Below, in pieces: positions 23,057-32,789 of a DNA stretch of 64,000 nt (positions within the stretch are counted from its first letter, which is position 1; every line of letters starts with the position of its first letter). A program made the position numbers and the translations under genes. Under the pieces are notes generated by a model. It saw nothing but the letters and a program-made list of their open reading frames with translations, searched no databases and was not told the origin of the DNA. This stretch comes from an alpha proteobacterium L41A (GTDB lineage Bacteria > Pseudomonadota > Alphaproteobacteria > Caulobacterales > Caulobacteraceae). The stretch is taken from the NCBI GenBank assembly GCA_000335735.1, contig AMYY01000002.1, positions 124,001-188,000 of the forward strand. The letters run 5' to 3'.

Positions 23057-23527
23057 ATGTTTTCATCCTCTCCCAGTCGTCGCAGCATTCTGTCCGGCGG
23101 GCTGGTGCTTTGTGGCGTCATTGCCGGATCGGAAGCGACGGCCCAGACGCGACGATCCATCACGGTCTACAAGACGCCCTGGTGCGGTTGCTGCGGCCTT
23201 TGGGTCGATCATCTGCGTCAGGCCGGCTGGACAGCCCGTGTGATCGACGTCGAGGATCTCGCCCCTGTCCGGGCGCGCCACGGGGTGCCGGACAGGCTCG
23301 CCTCCTGCCATACCGGCGTCGTCGGTCGCTATGCCGTCGAGGGCCATGTGCCCGCCGCCGATATCGACCGGCTGATCCGGGAGGCGCCGGCGGCGCGCGC
23401 CCTTGTCGTTCCGGGAATGCCTGCCGGTTCCCCCGGAATGGAATCCGCCGGGCGTGAACCCTATGTCTCCCTGCTGCTGCTCGCCGATGGCCGGACCCGG
23501 GTGTACGGACGCCATAACGGGGCGTGA
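23057..23527 (+). CDS. DUF411 metal-binding periplasmic protein
   Basis: 156 residues starting 10 bp after the regulator. The N-terminus SRRSILSGG with a hydrophobic stretch looks like a Tat-type signal. The mature protein has the DUF411 signature: YKTPWCGCCGLWVDHL (thioredoxin-like fold with CxCC), a third Cys in LASCHTGVV, and VPGMPAGSPGMES. Family members occur in copper and silver resistance loci and probably bind metal in the periplasm. It is co-transcribed with the sensor. Confidence 0.88.
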   Translation: MFSSSPSRRSILSGGLVLCGVIAGSEATAQTRRSITVYKTPWCGCCGLWVDHLRQAGWTARVIDVEDLAPVRARHGVPDRLASCHTGVVGRYAVEGHVPAADIDRLIREAPAARALVVPGMPAGSPGMESAGREPYVSLLLLADGRTRVYGRHNGA

Positions 23528-23536
23528 CTTTCGGCA

Positions 23537-23571
23537 GGTGTGCGCCGGGCGACCGACGCCCGGCGCACACC
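23537..23571. terminator. strong hairpin between convergent genes
   Basis: A 15-bp perfect stem (23537-23551 with 23557-23571), loop ACCGA, flanked by TTTCGGC and GCCGAAA, which extend it. It lies between the convergent DUF411 and hydrolase-OsmC genes and could terminate both. Confidence 0.65.
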
Positions 23572-23585
23572 CCGGCCGAAACCGT

Positions 23586-24791
23586 TCAAGCGGCGGGGAG
23601 CAGTTCGGTCTCGACCTCCGCGCCCCGGACGAGCATCAGATCGACGGGGCAGCGGTCGGCCATCTCCAGCAATCGAGCACGCTGCGCCTCATCCAGCGGC
23701 CCCTCCAGAGTGATGGCGCGCTTGAAGACATCGGCGGGCGTCTGGTCCCGCCGTTTCGCATGCACGACGCGGACAGTGGCCCGCTCCAGGGGCCACCCCT
23801 TGCGTTCGGCGTACATCCGCATGGTCATCACGCTGCAGGCGCCCAACCCGGCCGACACGAGTTCGAACGGCGACGGACCACTGCCCAGACCGCCCAGGCT
23901 CGCCGGTTCGTCGGCGAGGAAGGTATGAGCCCCGACACGAACCCGGGCCTGATAGGCGCCGCCGCCCGTCTCCTCGACGAGGACGCCGGCCAGGTTGCCC
24001 TCGTCTCCCGTCAGGTCGGGCTCGAGCGCCGGAAGGTAGCGCGACGCCCAGCAGGCGATGACGCCGGCGACATAGTCGGCGTCCGACTGGCGGGTGAGCA
24101 GGTGATCGGCGTCGTCCAGGGAGATGAAGCTCTTGGGATGTCTGGCCGCCACGAAGATGGCGGAAGCGTTGTCGATGCTGACGACCTCGTCCAGCGGCGC
24201 ATGCATCACCAGCAGCGCGCGTTTCAGGCGGCTGACGGCATCCAGAGGCGAGCGGGTCCTGACGTCGTCGACGAAGCTCTGACCGATCCGGTACGGTCGA
24301 CCGCCGAGCGTCACCTCGGCCTCTCCTTCGCTTTCGATCCGCTTCAGATCCTCTTCTGACACATGGGTCAGCACATGGGCCGCGTCGGCGGGCGCTCCTA
24401 TGGTGGCGATGGCCCGCACCTGGGGCAGATGTTCGGCGGCGGCCAGCACCGCCAACCCGCCCAGGCTGTGACCGACCAGAAGATTCGGCGTCATGCCGGC
24501 CGCTTCCATGGCCCCGCTGGCCGCGATCAAATCCTGCACGTCGGCGGCGAAGCTCGCGTCAGCGACTTGGGCGTCCCGATCGCCCGCCCCGGCGAAGTCG
24601 AAGCGCAGGACGCCTACCCCGCTTCGCGCCAGCGCACGCGACAGCCGCACCGCGGCCAGGCCATCCTGACCGCAGCTGAAGCAGTGCGCGACGATGGCCC
24701 AGCCTCGCGGCGTCGCCTGCGGCCGCTCGATCACGCCGACGATCCTGCGCCCGTCCGCAAGCCCGAACTCGAACTCCTTGTCTCCGCTCAT
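23586..24791 (-). CDS. alpha/beta hydrolase-OsmC fusion protein
   Basis: 401 residues from ATG 24791 (GGAG 9 bases upstream); ATGs at 24797, 24806 and 24818 are in frame. Residues about 1-255 form an alpha/beta hydrolase with nucleophile elbow GHSLGG; an early HCFSCGQD block matches the family. Residues about 265-400 form an OsmC domain with the two expected Cys positions, ACSVMTMRMYAERKGW and DRCPVDLML, which in OsmC reduce organic hydroperoxides. This fusion is a known bacterial architecture. It may release and detoxify peroxidised acyl groups, useful under redox-active metal stress. Confidence 0.88.
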   Translation of the reverse strand: MSGDKEFEFGLADGRRIVGVIERPQATPRGWAIVAHCFSCGQDGLAAVRLSRALARSGVGVLRFDFAGAGDRDAQVADASFAADVQDLIAASGAMEAAGMTPNLLVGHSLGGLAVLAAAEHLPQVRAIATIGAPADAAHVLTHVSEEDLKRIESEGEAEVTLGGRPYRIGQSFVDDVRTRSPLDAVSRLKRALLVMHAPLDEVVSIDNASAIFVAARHPKSFISLDDADHLLTRQSDADYVAGVIACWASRYLPALEPDLTGDEGNLAGVLVEETGGGAYQARVRVGAHTFLADEPASLGGLGSGPSPFELVSAGLGACSVMTMRMYAERKGWPLERATVRVVHAKRRDQTPADVFKRAITLEGPLDEAQRARLLEMADRCPVDLMLVRGAEVETELLPAA

Positions 24792-24902
24792 TCGCATGCT
24801 CTCCATTGATAAATCCAATCAGCGCGGGCCGCTTGGGATGATGCGGCCCAGCCTACAGTGTTCCGCCGCGGCAGGGTCAAGCGACACGTCGTCGGCTCCG
24901 CA

Positions 24903-25871
24903 TCAGGTGGCCGCCTCGGTCTCTGCCGGTCCGCCACGAAGGGTCAGCCAGACGCCGCCGGCGCAGATCAGCAGCAACAGCAGACTGAATGCGCCCGGTG
25001 CGGCTTCCCAGCCGAGCCCCCACTCCCCCAGGCGGACCAGGAACGGCACCGCCAGCATCAGCGAGGCTGTGAAGAGCGCCCCCTTCAGCAGGATGAGCCT
25101 GTGCAGGATGAGAAAGACCGGCGCCGTCAGCCCCGCGCCCAGACCTGCGATGGCGGCCCAGTCGGAAGGCGCGACGCCGACGAGCGGAACGAAGAGAACG
25201 ACCGTCACGGCGAGCATGGCGGCGCCGGCCCCGGTAATGGCCGGCAAGGCCGAGAGGGCGGACAGGTCCGCCATGCGCGCGCGGAAGACGTAGCCATACA
25301 GGGCGTAGGACGCCGTTCCACCGAACACGAGCAGGGCGCCGCCGACGAGGTACAGCCCCTCCGCCCCGGCATGACCCTCGCTTGCGGGCTTGTCGGCAAT
25401 CGCATAGGCCAGCGCACCGCCCAGGGCGAGACAGGCGCCCAGCACCTTGTTGCGGGTGACCCGTTCGCCAAAGGCGACGGCGCCGATCACGAAAGTGAGG
25501 CTTGGCAGAAGCGAGATGATCAGACCGGTGCGGGAGGGGCCGATGAACGCCGCGCCGAGCATGGTTCCGGCGTAGTAAAGGAAAAAGCCCAGCAATCCGA
25601 GCAGAGCGACTGTTCCGCCGCGTCGCGCCGCAATCCGCGCTTCGGAACGACTCCGAGCGGAAAGCAGCACGATCGCGGCAAAGACGATGAAGCTGGCCCC
25701 TGTGCGGCCGGCGGCCACCAGCAGCGGCGACACGCCCGAAACGAGGTAGCCGACGAGCAGCCAGCTCGCCGACAGCAGCAGGACGAGGGTGACCGAGAGC
25801 ACCGACGTCGTCAGCGCGGTGCGCGAGGTGGCGGCCGGGCGAGGCCGGTTCCACATCCTGCTTCCCTTCAT
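24903..25871 (-). CDS. EamA/DMT-family transporter
   Basis: 322 residues from ATG 25871, which has GGAGG 5 bases upstream; the frame extends to 25928 but without such a site. Ten hydrophobic helices in two EamA repeats, with the typical GERVTRNKVLGACLALGG at the end of the first. DMT proteins export metabolites such as amino acids; the substrate here is not deducible. The 200 bp upstream to the TPR gene hold no other gene that I can support. Confidence 0.85.
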   Translation of the reverse strand: MKGSRMWNRPRPAATSRTALTTSVLSVTLVLLLSASWLLVGYLVSGVSPLLVAAGRTGASFIVFAAIVLLSARSRSEARIAARRGGTVALLGLLGFFLYYAGTMLGAAFIGPSRTGLIISLLPSLTFVIGAVAFGERVTRNKVLGACLALGGALAYAIADKPASEGHAGAEGLYLVGGALLVFGGTASYALYGYVFRARMADLSALSALPAITGAGAAMLAVTVVLFVPLVGVAPSDWAAIAGLGAGLTAPVFLILHRLILLKGALFTASLMLAVPFLVRLGEWGLGWEAAPGAFSLLLLLICAGGVWLTLRGGPAETEAAT

Positions 25872-26070
25872 CGCTTCCTCCGATCGCCGACGAGCAAGGC
25901 TCCCCAGCCCGCCGGCGGCGTCCGGCAAGCCTGTGAAGGATCAGAGGAAGACGCAGTTGATCCGGACGTCGCACGCACCGCGCCAGGCTCGGACGGCGCC
26001 GGCACGGCCAGGCCGGTCGAGCATCCTATCCCGCTGTTTCTCCTACAGGACGAGGCCCGGTCCGGCCGGG

Positions 26071-27753
26071 TCAGGCGGCCTCGTTCTCAAAGGCGCTCAA
26101 GCGACAGAAACAGGCTGCGGCGATCTTGATGTCGGCCGAAGCCACGGCGATGTCGCGCTGGAGGACGATCTCCCGGGCCTCGTCGTGCCGGCCGAGTTTC
26201 GTCAGACACTCGTAGAGGCCGTGCAGGCTCCAGACGTTGTTCGGTCGGATCCGCCGCCTGCCCAGTTTGCGCTCCAGCCCGAGGTCGATCCTGTGCTGTT
26301 CTGCAGCTTCGGCGTGCCGCCCCTGCTCGGTCAGCAGGGCGCAATAGGCGTGGCGGACGGGCTGCAGCCAGGCCGGAGGGTCGCTGTAGGGCAGCGTGTC
26401 CTCGAGGGCGATCGCCTCGCGCAACAGCGAGAACGCCTCCTCGATATTTCCCTTCCTGTATTCCAGTTCCCCGTCGAGCATCTTGCGCGCGATGGCGAGC
26501 GCCTGGAGCTCCGGCACGGGGATGGAGTTGAAACGGCTGTCTGGCACCGCGGCGACGGCGTCGATGAATTTCTCCCGCTCCGCCTCGGCTTCCGGCACGC
26601 GCCGCAGGGCGGCGAAGGCGATGCCGCGCGCATAGTGGATCATCGCCGTGGTCGAACAATAGAGTTTGCGGTCCGTCGGGAATTCCAGGTCGAGGATTTC
26701 CTGCCAACGGCCGAAGCGAATGAGAACATGCGGAAGCGTGGTGCCGTGCGCCTCGAGCAAATCCGCCATCGGCGGGCTCTGGATGCCGAGCAACTGCGGG
26801 GTAAGGACTTCCTTCAGCCGGTTCGCCATGAACAGCGCCTCACGCGAACGGCCCGCCATCATCGCGCCGTAGGCTCCGACCATCAGGTTGTGGACGCGAT
26901 AGACGTTGTACCAGGCGCCGACTTCGGTCTCGTGACCGAAATAGCGTTCATCCGCCTCGACCGCATCGAGGTTGGAATCGATCACCCGGCGCCAGTCGCC
27001 GCAGGCGTTGTCGATGTGGGTGGACATATGCGCCAGATGGGCGCCGTCCCGCGACAGGCGACGCAGACGGTCGGCGGCCGGAAGCGCGATCTCGGGCCAC
27101 GGCGACATCTCCATCAGGTGGATATAGAGATGGTTGAGAACCGGATGCCGGTCGCCCCCCGGACGCGGCAGGGCGTCCTCGATCACCGCCCGGGCCTCCA
27201 GCGTGCCCGGTCCGATCGGTTCTCCCGTATCGAGATCCCACAGAGCCCGCGGACTGAGACAGATCAAGGCGTCCCCGAACAGCGCCGCCGCGTCGATGTC
27301 GTCCGAAAACTGCTGATAGAAAACCCGCATGGCGTCCGCATAGGTCCGGTTCAGACGATCGAATTCGTCAGGGTCGCGGGTCGTCTGCTCGGGGAAGCGT
27401 GGTCCAAGCGCCGCGATCAGGGCCTTTTCGAAGGCGGTGCCGTTGCGGCCGACCGCTTCGCGTGCGCGTTCAAGCGCGGCACGGCCGATCGTCACGGCCT
27501 TCTGCATGTCCTCGGCGTCGAAAAGCCGCCAAGCCTTGTTGTAGTTCGGCCCCGTACCAAAGGCGACGCCCCAGTGCGCCATGGCGCAGTCGGGATCGTA
27601 GTCGAGCGCCTTTTCAAAGCAGCGGACCGCTTCCTCGGGATTGAAGCAGTACGCCCAGGCCAGCCCGCGATCGAACCAGAGCTGCGCCTGGGGTGAGGTG
27701 GTCGTCACATCGCGACGGAAGTCGCCAAGGTCGTAATAGTCGTCTTTCATCAT
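26071..27753 (-). CDS. tetratricopeptide-repeat protein
   Basis: 560 residues from ATG 27753 (GGAG 5 bases upstream; the second ATG at 27750 is equally likely). TPR helices are seen at about residues 25-60 (WFDRGLAWAYCFNPEEAVRC) and again in the C-terminal third (FSLLREAIALEDTLPYSD, LLTEQGRHAEAAEQH). The centre carries HLYIHLMEMSPWPEIALPAA and HLAHMSTHID, conserved His-rich blocks of this protein family. No signal sequence. The function is unknown. A 25-bp SmtB/ArsR-type operator copy lies 58 bp upstream, which ties it to the zinc-sensor regulon. Confidence 0.8.
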   Translation of the reverse strand: MMKDDYYDLGDFRRDVTTTSPQAQLWFDRGLAWAYCFNPEEAVRCFEKALDYDPDCAMAHWGVAFGTGPNYNKAWRLFDAEDMQKAVTIGRAALERAREAVGRNGTAFEKALIAALGPRFPEQTTRDPDEFDRLNRTYADAMRVFYQQFSDDIDAAALFGDALICLSPRALWDLDTGEPIGPGTLEARAVIEDALPRPGGDRHPVLNHLYIHLMEMSPWPEIALPAADRLRRLSRDGAHLAHMSTHIDNACGDWRRVIDSNLDAVEADERYFGHETEVGAWYNVYRVHNLMVGAYGAMMAGRSREALFMANRLKEVLTPQLLGIQSPPMADLLEAHGTTLPHVLIRFGRWQEILDLEFPTDRKLYCSTTAMIHYARGIAFAALRRVPEAEAEREKFIDAVAAVPDSRFNSIPVPELQALAIARKMLDGELEYRKGNIEEAFSLLREAIALEDTLPYSDPPAWLQPVRHAYCALLTEQGRHAEAAEQHRIDLGLERKLGRRRIRPNNVWSLHGLYECLTKLGRHDEAREIVLQRDIAVASADIKIAAACFCRLSAFENEAA

Positions 27754-27810
27754 CCACGCTCCGCTGGCCAGGCCCGATCCGGAAACCCAACCGCCCAAGG
27801 CAATAAGTCA

Positions 27811-27835
27811 ACACTTGAATACCTATTCATATATC
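27811..27835. promoter_or_regulatory. SmtB/ArsR-type operator copy upstream of the TPR gene
   Basis: The core TGAATA-CC-TATTCA (27816-27829) sits in a 25-bp segment that matches the operator before the CDF gene (37976-38000) at 20 of 25 positions. It precedes the TPR start by 58 bp. Confidence 0.65.
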
Positions 27836-27888
27836 ATGTTTCAAGCCCGGATCGCGGCATTCCGGCCGTATCCATCAACGCAATCCGC

Positions 27889-28368
27889 CTAGAGCGGCAC
27901 GGCGGTGGTGTATTTCACCTGGCTGAGCGCGAAGTGGGAGGCGGCGGTGGCCACGTTCGAATGGTTCAGCAGGTCGCGCATGAGGAAGCGTTCGTAGCCG
28001 GCGACATCTGCGGCCACGATCCGCAGGAGATAATCCCATTCCCCGGACATGGAATGGGCCTCCATGACATCCGGCCGGGTGGCGAGATAGGCCTCGAAGG
28101 CGGTCCGGTCCGCCGGGGCATGCGACCGCATCCTGACCTGGCACATCACGTTCACGCCCCGGCCGACCCGTTCGGCATCGACCAGTCGCACGGCTCCCTT
28201 CAGAATTCCCGCCTCTTCCAGCGCCCGGATCCGGCGCCAGCACGACGCCGGAGACGATCCGGCGAGTTCCGCCAGGGCCACGTGGCTCAGGCCGGCGTCG
28301 TCCTGCAAGGCGCGCAACAGCCGGCGATCAACATCATCCAACACTCTCTCTTTCACAAATTCTCTCAT
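27889..28368 (-). CDS. Lrp/AsnC-family transcriptional regulator
   Basis: 159 residues from ATG 28368, the usual length for the family; longer frames reach 28449. N-terminal winged helix (VLDDVDRRLLRALQDDAGLS, then LAELAGSSPASCWRRIRALE) and a C-terminal RAM ligand domain (HSMSGEWDYLLRIVAADVAGYERFL). Lrp proteins sense amino acids and control their metabolism. It is divergent from hppD across 177 bp, so control of tyrosine catabolism is likely. Confidence 0.88.
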   Translation of the reverse strand: MREFVKERVLDDVDRRLLRALQDDAGLSHVALAELAGSSPASCWRRIRALEEAGILKGAVRLVDAERVGRGVNVMCQVRMRSHAPADRTAFEAYLATRPDVMEAHSMSGEWDYLLRIVAADVAGYERFLMRDLLNHSNVATAASHFALSQVKYTTAVPL

Positions 28369-28545
28369 CCTGAAATTTGATTTCATATCGAGCTGTAATC
28401 CGAGCCGCTTTGAAAGGCGATCCTCGCTTGTCCGGTCTACAATGACCACGATGGCGCACCCTCCCCGCGAGCTCTGGCCTCACCTCCCCCGCTCGCCTGC
28501 GCCATCTGTCACAGGCGCGCCGTCAAGAAGACCGGAGACACCCTC

Positions 28546-29616
28546 ATGAGCATCACCCCCGAAAACCCCATTGGTCTGGACGGCTTCGAGTTCGTGGAAT
28601 TCACCAGTCCCGATCCCGAGGCGATGGCCGCCCTGATCGAACGCCTCGGCTTTGTGGCCACACATCGTCATCCGACGAAAGCGGTGGTTCGCTACAAGCA
28701 GGGCCGCACCAATCTGCTCGTCAACAGCGAAGCGACCGGACAGGCGGCTGCGTTCCGGGCGCTGCACGGACCTTCAGCCAGCGGCATGGCCTTCCGGGTG
28801 GCCGACGCTCGCCAGGCCTATGATCTGGCCCTGTCGCGCGGTGCGCGCGCCGCCGACGCCGCCGCAGGCGCGCTCGGCGCTGACGCCATGGTGCTGGAAG
28901 GCATCGGCGGCTCCTACCTCTATCTCGTCGACCGCCACGGTGCGGCCGGGTCGCTGTACGACGACTGGACCGAGATCGACGGGTGGCGCGAGGCCGAGGC
29001 CGCAAACAGCGTCGGCCTCGACATTCTGGATCACCTCACCCACAACGTCCGTCGGGGCCAGATGCGGACCTGGTCCGGCTTCTACAACCAAATCTTCGGC
29101 TTCGAGGAGCAGAAGTATTTCAACATCAAGGGCCAGGCCACCAGCCTGATCTCCCAGGCGATGATCGCGCCGGACAAGGCGATTCGCATCCCCCTCAACG
29201 AGAGCGAGGACGACCAGTCCCAGATCGAGGAGTTCATCCGCGAGTATAACGGCGAGGGCATCCAGCACCTGGCCATGACCACGGACAACATCTACGAGAC
29301 CGTGGAGGCCCTGCGCGCCCGTGGCGTGCGGCTTCAGGACACCATCGAGACCTACTACGAGCTGGTCGACAAGCGGGTGCCAGGCCATGGCGAGGATCTG
29401 GAGCGGCTCAAGGCGAACCGCATTCTGATCGACGGGAACATCGGCGAGGAAGGCATCCTGCTGCAGATCTTCACCGAGAACCTGTTCGGACCGATCTTCT
29501 TCGAGATCATCCAGCGCAAGGGCAACGAGGGCTTTGGCAACGGCAATTTCCAGGCCCTGTTCGAATCGATCGAACTCGACCAGATTCGGCGCGGCGTCAT
29601 CAAGGTCGAGGGCTGA
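28546..29616 (+). CDS. hppD: 4-hydroxyphenylpyruvate dioxygenase
   Basis: 356 residues, converting 4-hydroxyphenylpyruvate to homogentisate with Fe(II) and O2 in tyrosine breakdown. The three iron ligands can be placed: His163 in ILDHLTH, His241 in IQHLAM and Glu320 in FFEIIQRKG. The open C-terminal block GFGNGNFQALFESIE is also typical. No other tyrosine-pathway gene is adjacent, so it stands alone with its divergent Lrp regulator. The end is marked by a hairpin at 29625. Confidence 0.95.
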   Translation: MSITPENPIGLDGFEFVEFTSPDPEAMAALIERLGFVATHRHPTKAVVRYKQGRTNLLVNSEATGQAAAFRALHGPSASGMAFRVADARQAYDLALSRGARAADAAAGALGADAMVLEGIGGSYLYLVDRHGAAGSLYDDWTEIDGWREAEAANSVGLDILDHLTHNVRRGQMRTWSGFYNQIFGFEEQKYFNIKGQATSLISQAMIAPDKAIRIPLNESEDDQSQIEEFIREYNGEGIQHLAMTTDNIYETVEALRARGVRLQDTIETYYELVDKRVPGHGEDLERLKANRILIDGNIGEEGILLQIFTENLFGPIFFEIIQRKGNEGFGNGNFQALFESIELDQIRRGVIKVEG

Positions 29617-29624
29617 CCCGGCAC

Positions 29625-29649
29625 GGGGCGGATGAACCTCATCCGCCCC
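29625..29649. terminator. hairpin between hppD and cueR
   Basis: A 10-bp perfect stem GGGGCGGATG/CATCCGCCCC with loop AACCT lies between the convergent ends of hppD and the cueR-like gene. No T run follows, so it could act as a barrier or a Rho-assisted end on either strand. Confidence 0.5.
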
Positions 29650-29657
29650 GCCATCGG

Positions 29658-30110
29658 TCAGACGCGCGACTTCAGATGACCGACCCCGCCGGCCGGCCGG
29701 ACGCCGGCCGGCGGCGCTTCCGAGGTTTCTTCCAGATCCGCCAGGATCGGACAGTCGGGGCGATCGTCACCCGCGCAGCAGGCGATCAGCGTTTGCAGGG
29801 TGTCCGACATCTGCCTGAGGCTGGCGATCCGCGTATTCAGCTCCGCGATGTGCGCGCTGGCGATGCGTTTGACGTCGGCGCTCTGACGCGACCGGTCGTT
29901 CCACAGGCTCAGCAGGTCCTGAATCTCAGCGACGGAAAACCCGAGGTCGCGGGCGCGTCGGATGAACCGGAACCGGTGTACGTCCGCGTCCGAGTAGTCG
30001 CGATAGCCGGACTCCTTCCGGTCCGCCGCCGGGATGAGGCCGGTCTGCTCATAGTAGCGGATCATCTTGGCGGACACGCCGGAGGCCCTGGCGGCCTGAC
30101 CGATGTTCAT
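29658..30110 (-). CDS. cueR: CueR-type MerR-family copper-responsive activator
   Basis: 150 residues. The N-terminal winged helix (MNIGQAARASGVSAKMIRYY) and coupling helix are followed by the metal-binding loop with Cys112 and Cys120 (CAGDDRPDC), the exact spacing and numbering of CueR proteins that sense Cu(I), Ag(I) or Au(I). It lies 15 bp downstream of copA on the same strand, so copA and cueR form one operon. Its expected targets are the long inverted-repeat promoters at 32678-32745 and 45592-45662. Confidence 0.92.
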   Translation of the reverse strand: MNIGQAARASGVSAKMIRYYEQTGLIPAADRKESGYRDYSDADVHRFRFIRRARDLGFSVAEIQDLLSLWNDRSRQSADVKRIASAHIAELNTRIASLRQMSDTLQTLIACCAGDDRPDCPILADLEETSEAPPAGVRPAGGVGHLKSRV

Positions 30111-30125
30111 ACGGGTCTCTCCTGT

Positions 30126-32630
30126 TCACCCCAGCCGCGCCGCGACGTCGACATCGACGCCCTGCGGCGGCCTGAAGCCGCGCAGACGCAACGCATTGCC
30201 AAGCACGAAGACGCTGGACATGGCCATGGCCCCCGCCGCGAACACCGGCGACAACAGCACACCCCACACCGGATACAACGCTCCGGCGGCGACGGGAATG
30301 AGGGCCGCATTATAGGCGAAGGCCCAGAACAGGTTCTGCCGGATGTTTCCGATGGTGGCGCGGGACAGGGCGATGGCCGTCGCCACCCCTTTCAGACTGC
30401 CGGACATCAGCACCACGTCCGCCGCCTCGATGGCGATGTCCGTGCCGGTGCCGACCGCCAGGCCCACATCCGATTCCGCCAGCGCCGGGGCGTCATTGAT
30501 GCCGTCGCCGACGAAGGCGACCCGGCCATGCTCGTCCTTGAGACGGCGCACCGCCTCGACCTTGCCGTCGGGCAACACCTCGGCCACCACTTCGTCAATG
30601 CCCAACTGGCGGGCGATGGCGGCCGCGGTGCGGCGGTTGTCGCCGGTGATCATCGCCACCTTCAGGCCCAGTCCGTGCAGGGCGGCGATGGCCGCCGGGG
30701 TGCTGGCCTTGATCGGGTCGGCCACGGCGATGATCGCCGCCAGACGTCCGCCGATGGCGGCGTAGAGCGGGCTCTTGCCCTCATCGCCCATGCGGCCCGC
30801 CGTATCGGCGAAGACGCCCACGTCCAGTCCCAGTTCGCCCATGTAGCGGTCCGAACCGATCTGCACGGCCTCGCCGTCCACCGTCGCGGTCACGCCACGT
30901 CCGGTGACGGACTCAAAGGCGGAAACCAGCGGCAGCGTCAGACCCTCGGCCTCGGCGGCCTCGACGATGGCGCGGGCGATGGGGTGTTCGGACTTGGCCT
31001 CGACCGCCGCCACCAGAGCCAGAACGCGGGCGCGCTCCATGCCGGGTTCGATCTGCAGGTCCGTCAGGGCGGGACGACCTTCCGTCAGGGTGCCGGTCTT
31101 GTCGACGGCCACGACCTTGGCGTCCTTGAGCAGTTGCAGCGCCTCGCCCTTGCGGAACAGCACGCCCAGTTCGGCGCCGCGACCGGTGCCGACCATGATC
31201 GAGGTCGGCGTCGCCAGACCCATGGCGCACGGGCAGGCGATGATCAGCACAGCCACCGCATTGACCAGGGCGAAGGTGAGCGCAGGCGACGGGCCGAACA
31301 CCAGCCAGACCAGGAAGGTCAGGGCCGCAACCGCCATGACCGCCGGCACGAACCACATCGTCACCTTGTCGACCAGCGCCTGGATCGGCAGCTTGGAGCC
31401 CTGGGCCTGTTCGACCATGCGAATGATCTGGGACAGCATGGTGCCGTCGCCGACCGCCGTGGCGCGGAACACAAGGGCGCCCTTCTGATTGACGGTGCCG
31501 CCCACCAGAGCCGCGCCCGAAGCCTTGGCCACAGGGACCGGCTCGCCGGTGATCATGGATTCATCGACATAGCTTTCGCCCTCGACGACCTCGCCATCGA
31601 CCGGAACGCGCTCGCCGGGACGGACCTCGACCAGATCGCCAGCCGCCACCTCGGCGATGGCGATTTCAACCATCACGCCGTCGCGGCGCACGCGCGCGGT
31701 CTTGGCCTGAAGCCCGACCAGACGCTTGATGGCCTCGGAGGTGCGGCCCTTGGCCTGGGCCTCAAGGAAGCGCCCCAGCAGGACCAGGGTGACGATGACG
31801 GCGGCCGCCTCGTAATAGACATTGACCGTTCCCGCCGGCAGCAGCGCCGGGGCGAAGGTCGCCACCAGGGAATAGGCATAGGCCGCCAGGGTCCCCACCG
31901 CCACCAGGGAGTTCATGTCCGGCGCTAGGCGGCGCAGAGCCGGCAGCCCCTTCTCGTAGAAGCGGATCCCCGGCACGGCCAGGACCACGGTGGTCAGCAC
32001 GAACTGCAAGTACCAGTTGGCCTGCATGCCGATGGTCTGCGCGATCAGCGCATGGACGCCGGGAATGAGGTGCGAGCCCATTTCCAGGAGAAAGACCGGC
32101 AGGGTCAGTGCGGCCGCGATGATCAGGTCGCGCTTTAGCGCGGCGCGTTCGATGTCCTTGCGCTCGTCGGCCTCGCCACCCGCCTCGGCCGGTGCGGCGG
32201 CATGCGCCGTGTAGCCGGCGCCGGCCACCGCTGCGATCAGGGCGCCGAGCTCGGCGAAGCCTTCGACGGTGGCGCGTTCGGTCGCCAGGTTCACACTGGC
32301 GCTCACGACACCGGGCGTCGCCCTGAGCGCCTTTTCGACCCGCCCGACGCAGGAGGCGCAGGTCATGCCTTCGATGGCCAACTCGATGCCAGCGGTCCGT
32401 ACGGCGTAACCGGCCGAGGCGACTGCCTGGACCATATCCGCCATCTCGATGGGACCGCCGGCCTGAATGTCGGCCCGCTCGGTGGCCAGGTTGACGCTGA
32501 CCGCGGCCACGCCGGGGACCTTGCTGATGGCGCGTTCAACGCGACCGACGCAGGAAGCGCAGGTCATGCCCTCAATAGGAAGACTCAAGGGAGAGCCGAC
32601 GCTTTTCGTCGGCGCATAGGGAGCATTCAT
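30126..32630 (-). CDS. copA: CopA-type Cu(I)-exporting P1B-1 ATPase
   Basis: 834 residues from ATG 32630. Two N-terminal HMA domains (about residues 16-80 and 84-145), each with GMTCASC. Eight TM helices with the CPC motif in [13 protein letters not shown], phosphorylation site [28 protein letters not shown] and [14 protein letters not shown]. These define a Cu(I)/Ag(I) exporter moving ions from cytoplasm to periplasm. A CueR-type promoter lies upstream. A frame to 32837 exists but would run through the operator. Confidence 0.95.
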   Translation of the reverse strand: MNAPYAPTKSVGSPLSLPIEGMTCASCVGRVERAISKVPGVAAVSVNLATERADIQAGGPIEMADMVQAVASAGYAVRTAGIELAIEGMTCASCVGRVEKALRATPGVVSASVNLATERATVEGFAELGALIAAVAGAGYTAHAAAPAEAGGEADERKDIERAALKRDLIIAAALTLPVFLLEMGSHLIPGVHALIAQTIGMQANWYLQFVLTTVVLAVPGIRFYEKGLPALRRLAPDMNSLVAVGTLAAYAYSLVATFAPALLPAGTVNVYYEAAAVIVTLVLLGRFLEAQAKGRTSEAIKRLVGLQAKTARVRRDGVMVEIAIAEVAAGDLVEVRPGERVPVDGEVVEGESYVDESMITGEPVPVAKASGAALVGGTVNQKGALVFRATAVGDGTMLSQIIRMVEQAQGSKLPIQALVDKVTMWFVPAVMAVAALTFLVWLVFGPSPALTFALVNAVAVLIIACPCAMGLATPTSIMVGTGRGAELGVLFRKGEALQLLKDAKVVAVDKTGTLTEGRPALTDLQIEPGMERARVLALVAAVEAKSEHPIARAIVEAAEAEGLTLPLVSAFESVTGRGVTATVDGEAVQIGSDRYMGELGLDVGVFADTAGRMGDEGKSPLYAAIGGRLAAIIAVADPIKASTPAAIAALHGLGLKVAMITGDNRRTAAAIARQLGIDEVVAEVLPDGKVEAVRRLKDEHGRVAFVGDGINDAPALAESDVGLAVGTGTDIAIEAADVVLMSGSLKGVATAIALSRATIGNIRQNLFWAFAYNAALIPVAAGALYPVWGVLLSPVFAAGAMAMSSVFVLGNALRLRGFRPPQGVDVDVAARLG

Positions 32631-32677
32631 CGCGCGATCCTCACACGGGTGACCAGAGTTGTCGGTGAAGATGAAGT

Positions 32678-32745
32678 TTCCCATCGTTGGAAGGTCAAGT
32701 CCGAAAAAAATCTCGACCCTGCCCTTGACCTTCCAACGATGGGAA
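32678..32745. promoter_or_regulatory. paired divergent CueR-type operators forming a 22-bp inverted repeat
   Basis: The left arm (32678-32699) and right arm (32724-32745) are perfect inverted copies of each other, 24 bp apart. Each arm, read outward, gives TTGACC as -35 element followed by the dyad CCTTCC-N7-GGAA; in the right arm it continues to GGAAGG. About 19 bp separate each TTGACC from a CATCTT or CATCTC -10-like element, the stretched spacing of MerR-family promoters. One promoter faces copA, the other the copZ-like gene. Confidence 0.85.
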
Positions 32746-32789
32746 GGGGCATCTCTTGGCTCACAAGCGGAAACGAAAGGAGTTTTCCC

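Noticed and set aside
29676-31928. A 750-codon plus-strand frame antisense to cueR and copA
   Set aside because: It crosses two well-supported genes and the gap between them, with a random-looking translation.
32678-32745. Reading the inverted repeat as a transcription terminator or a MITE end
   Set aside because: It lies between divergent starts, contains outward -35 elements and lacks T runs or target duplications.
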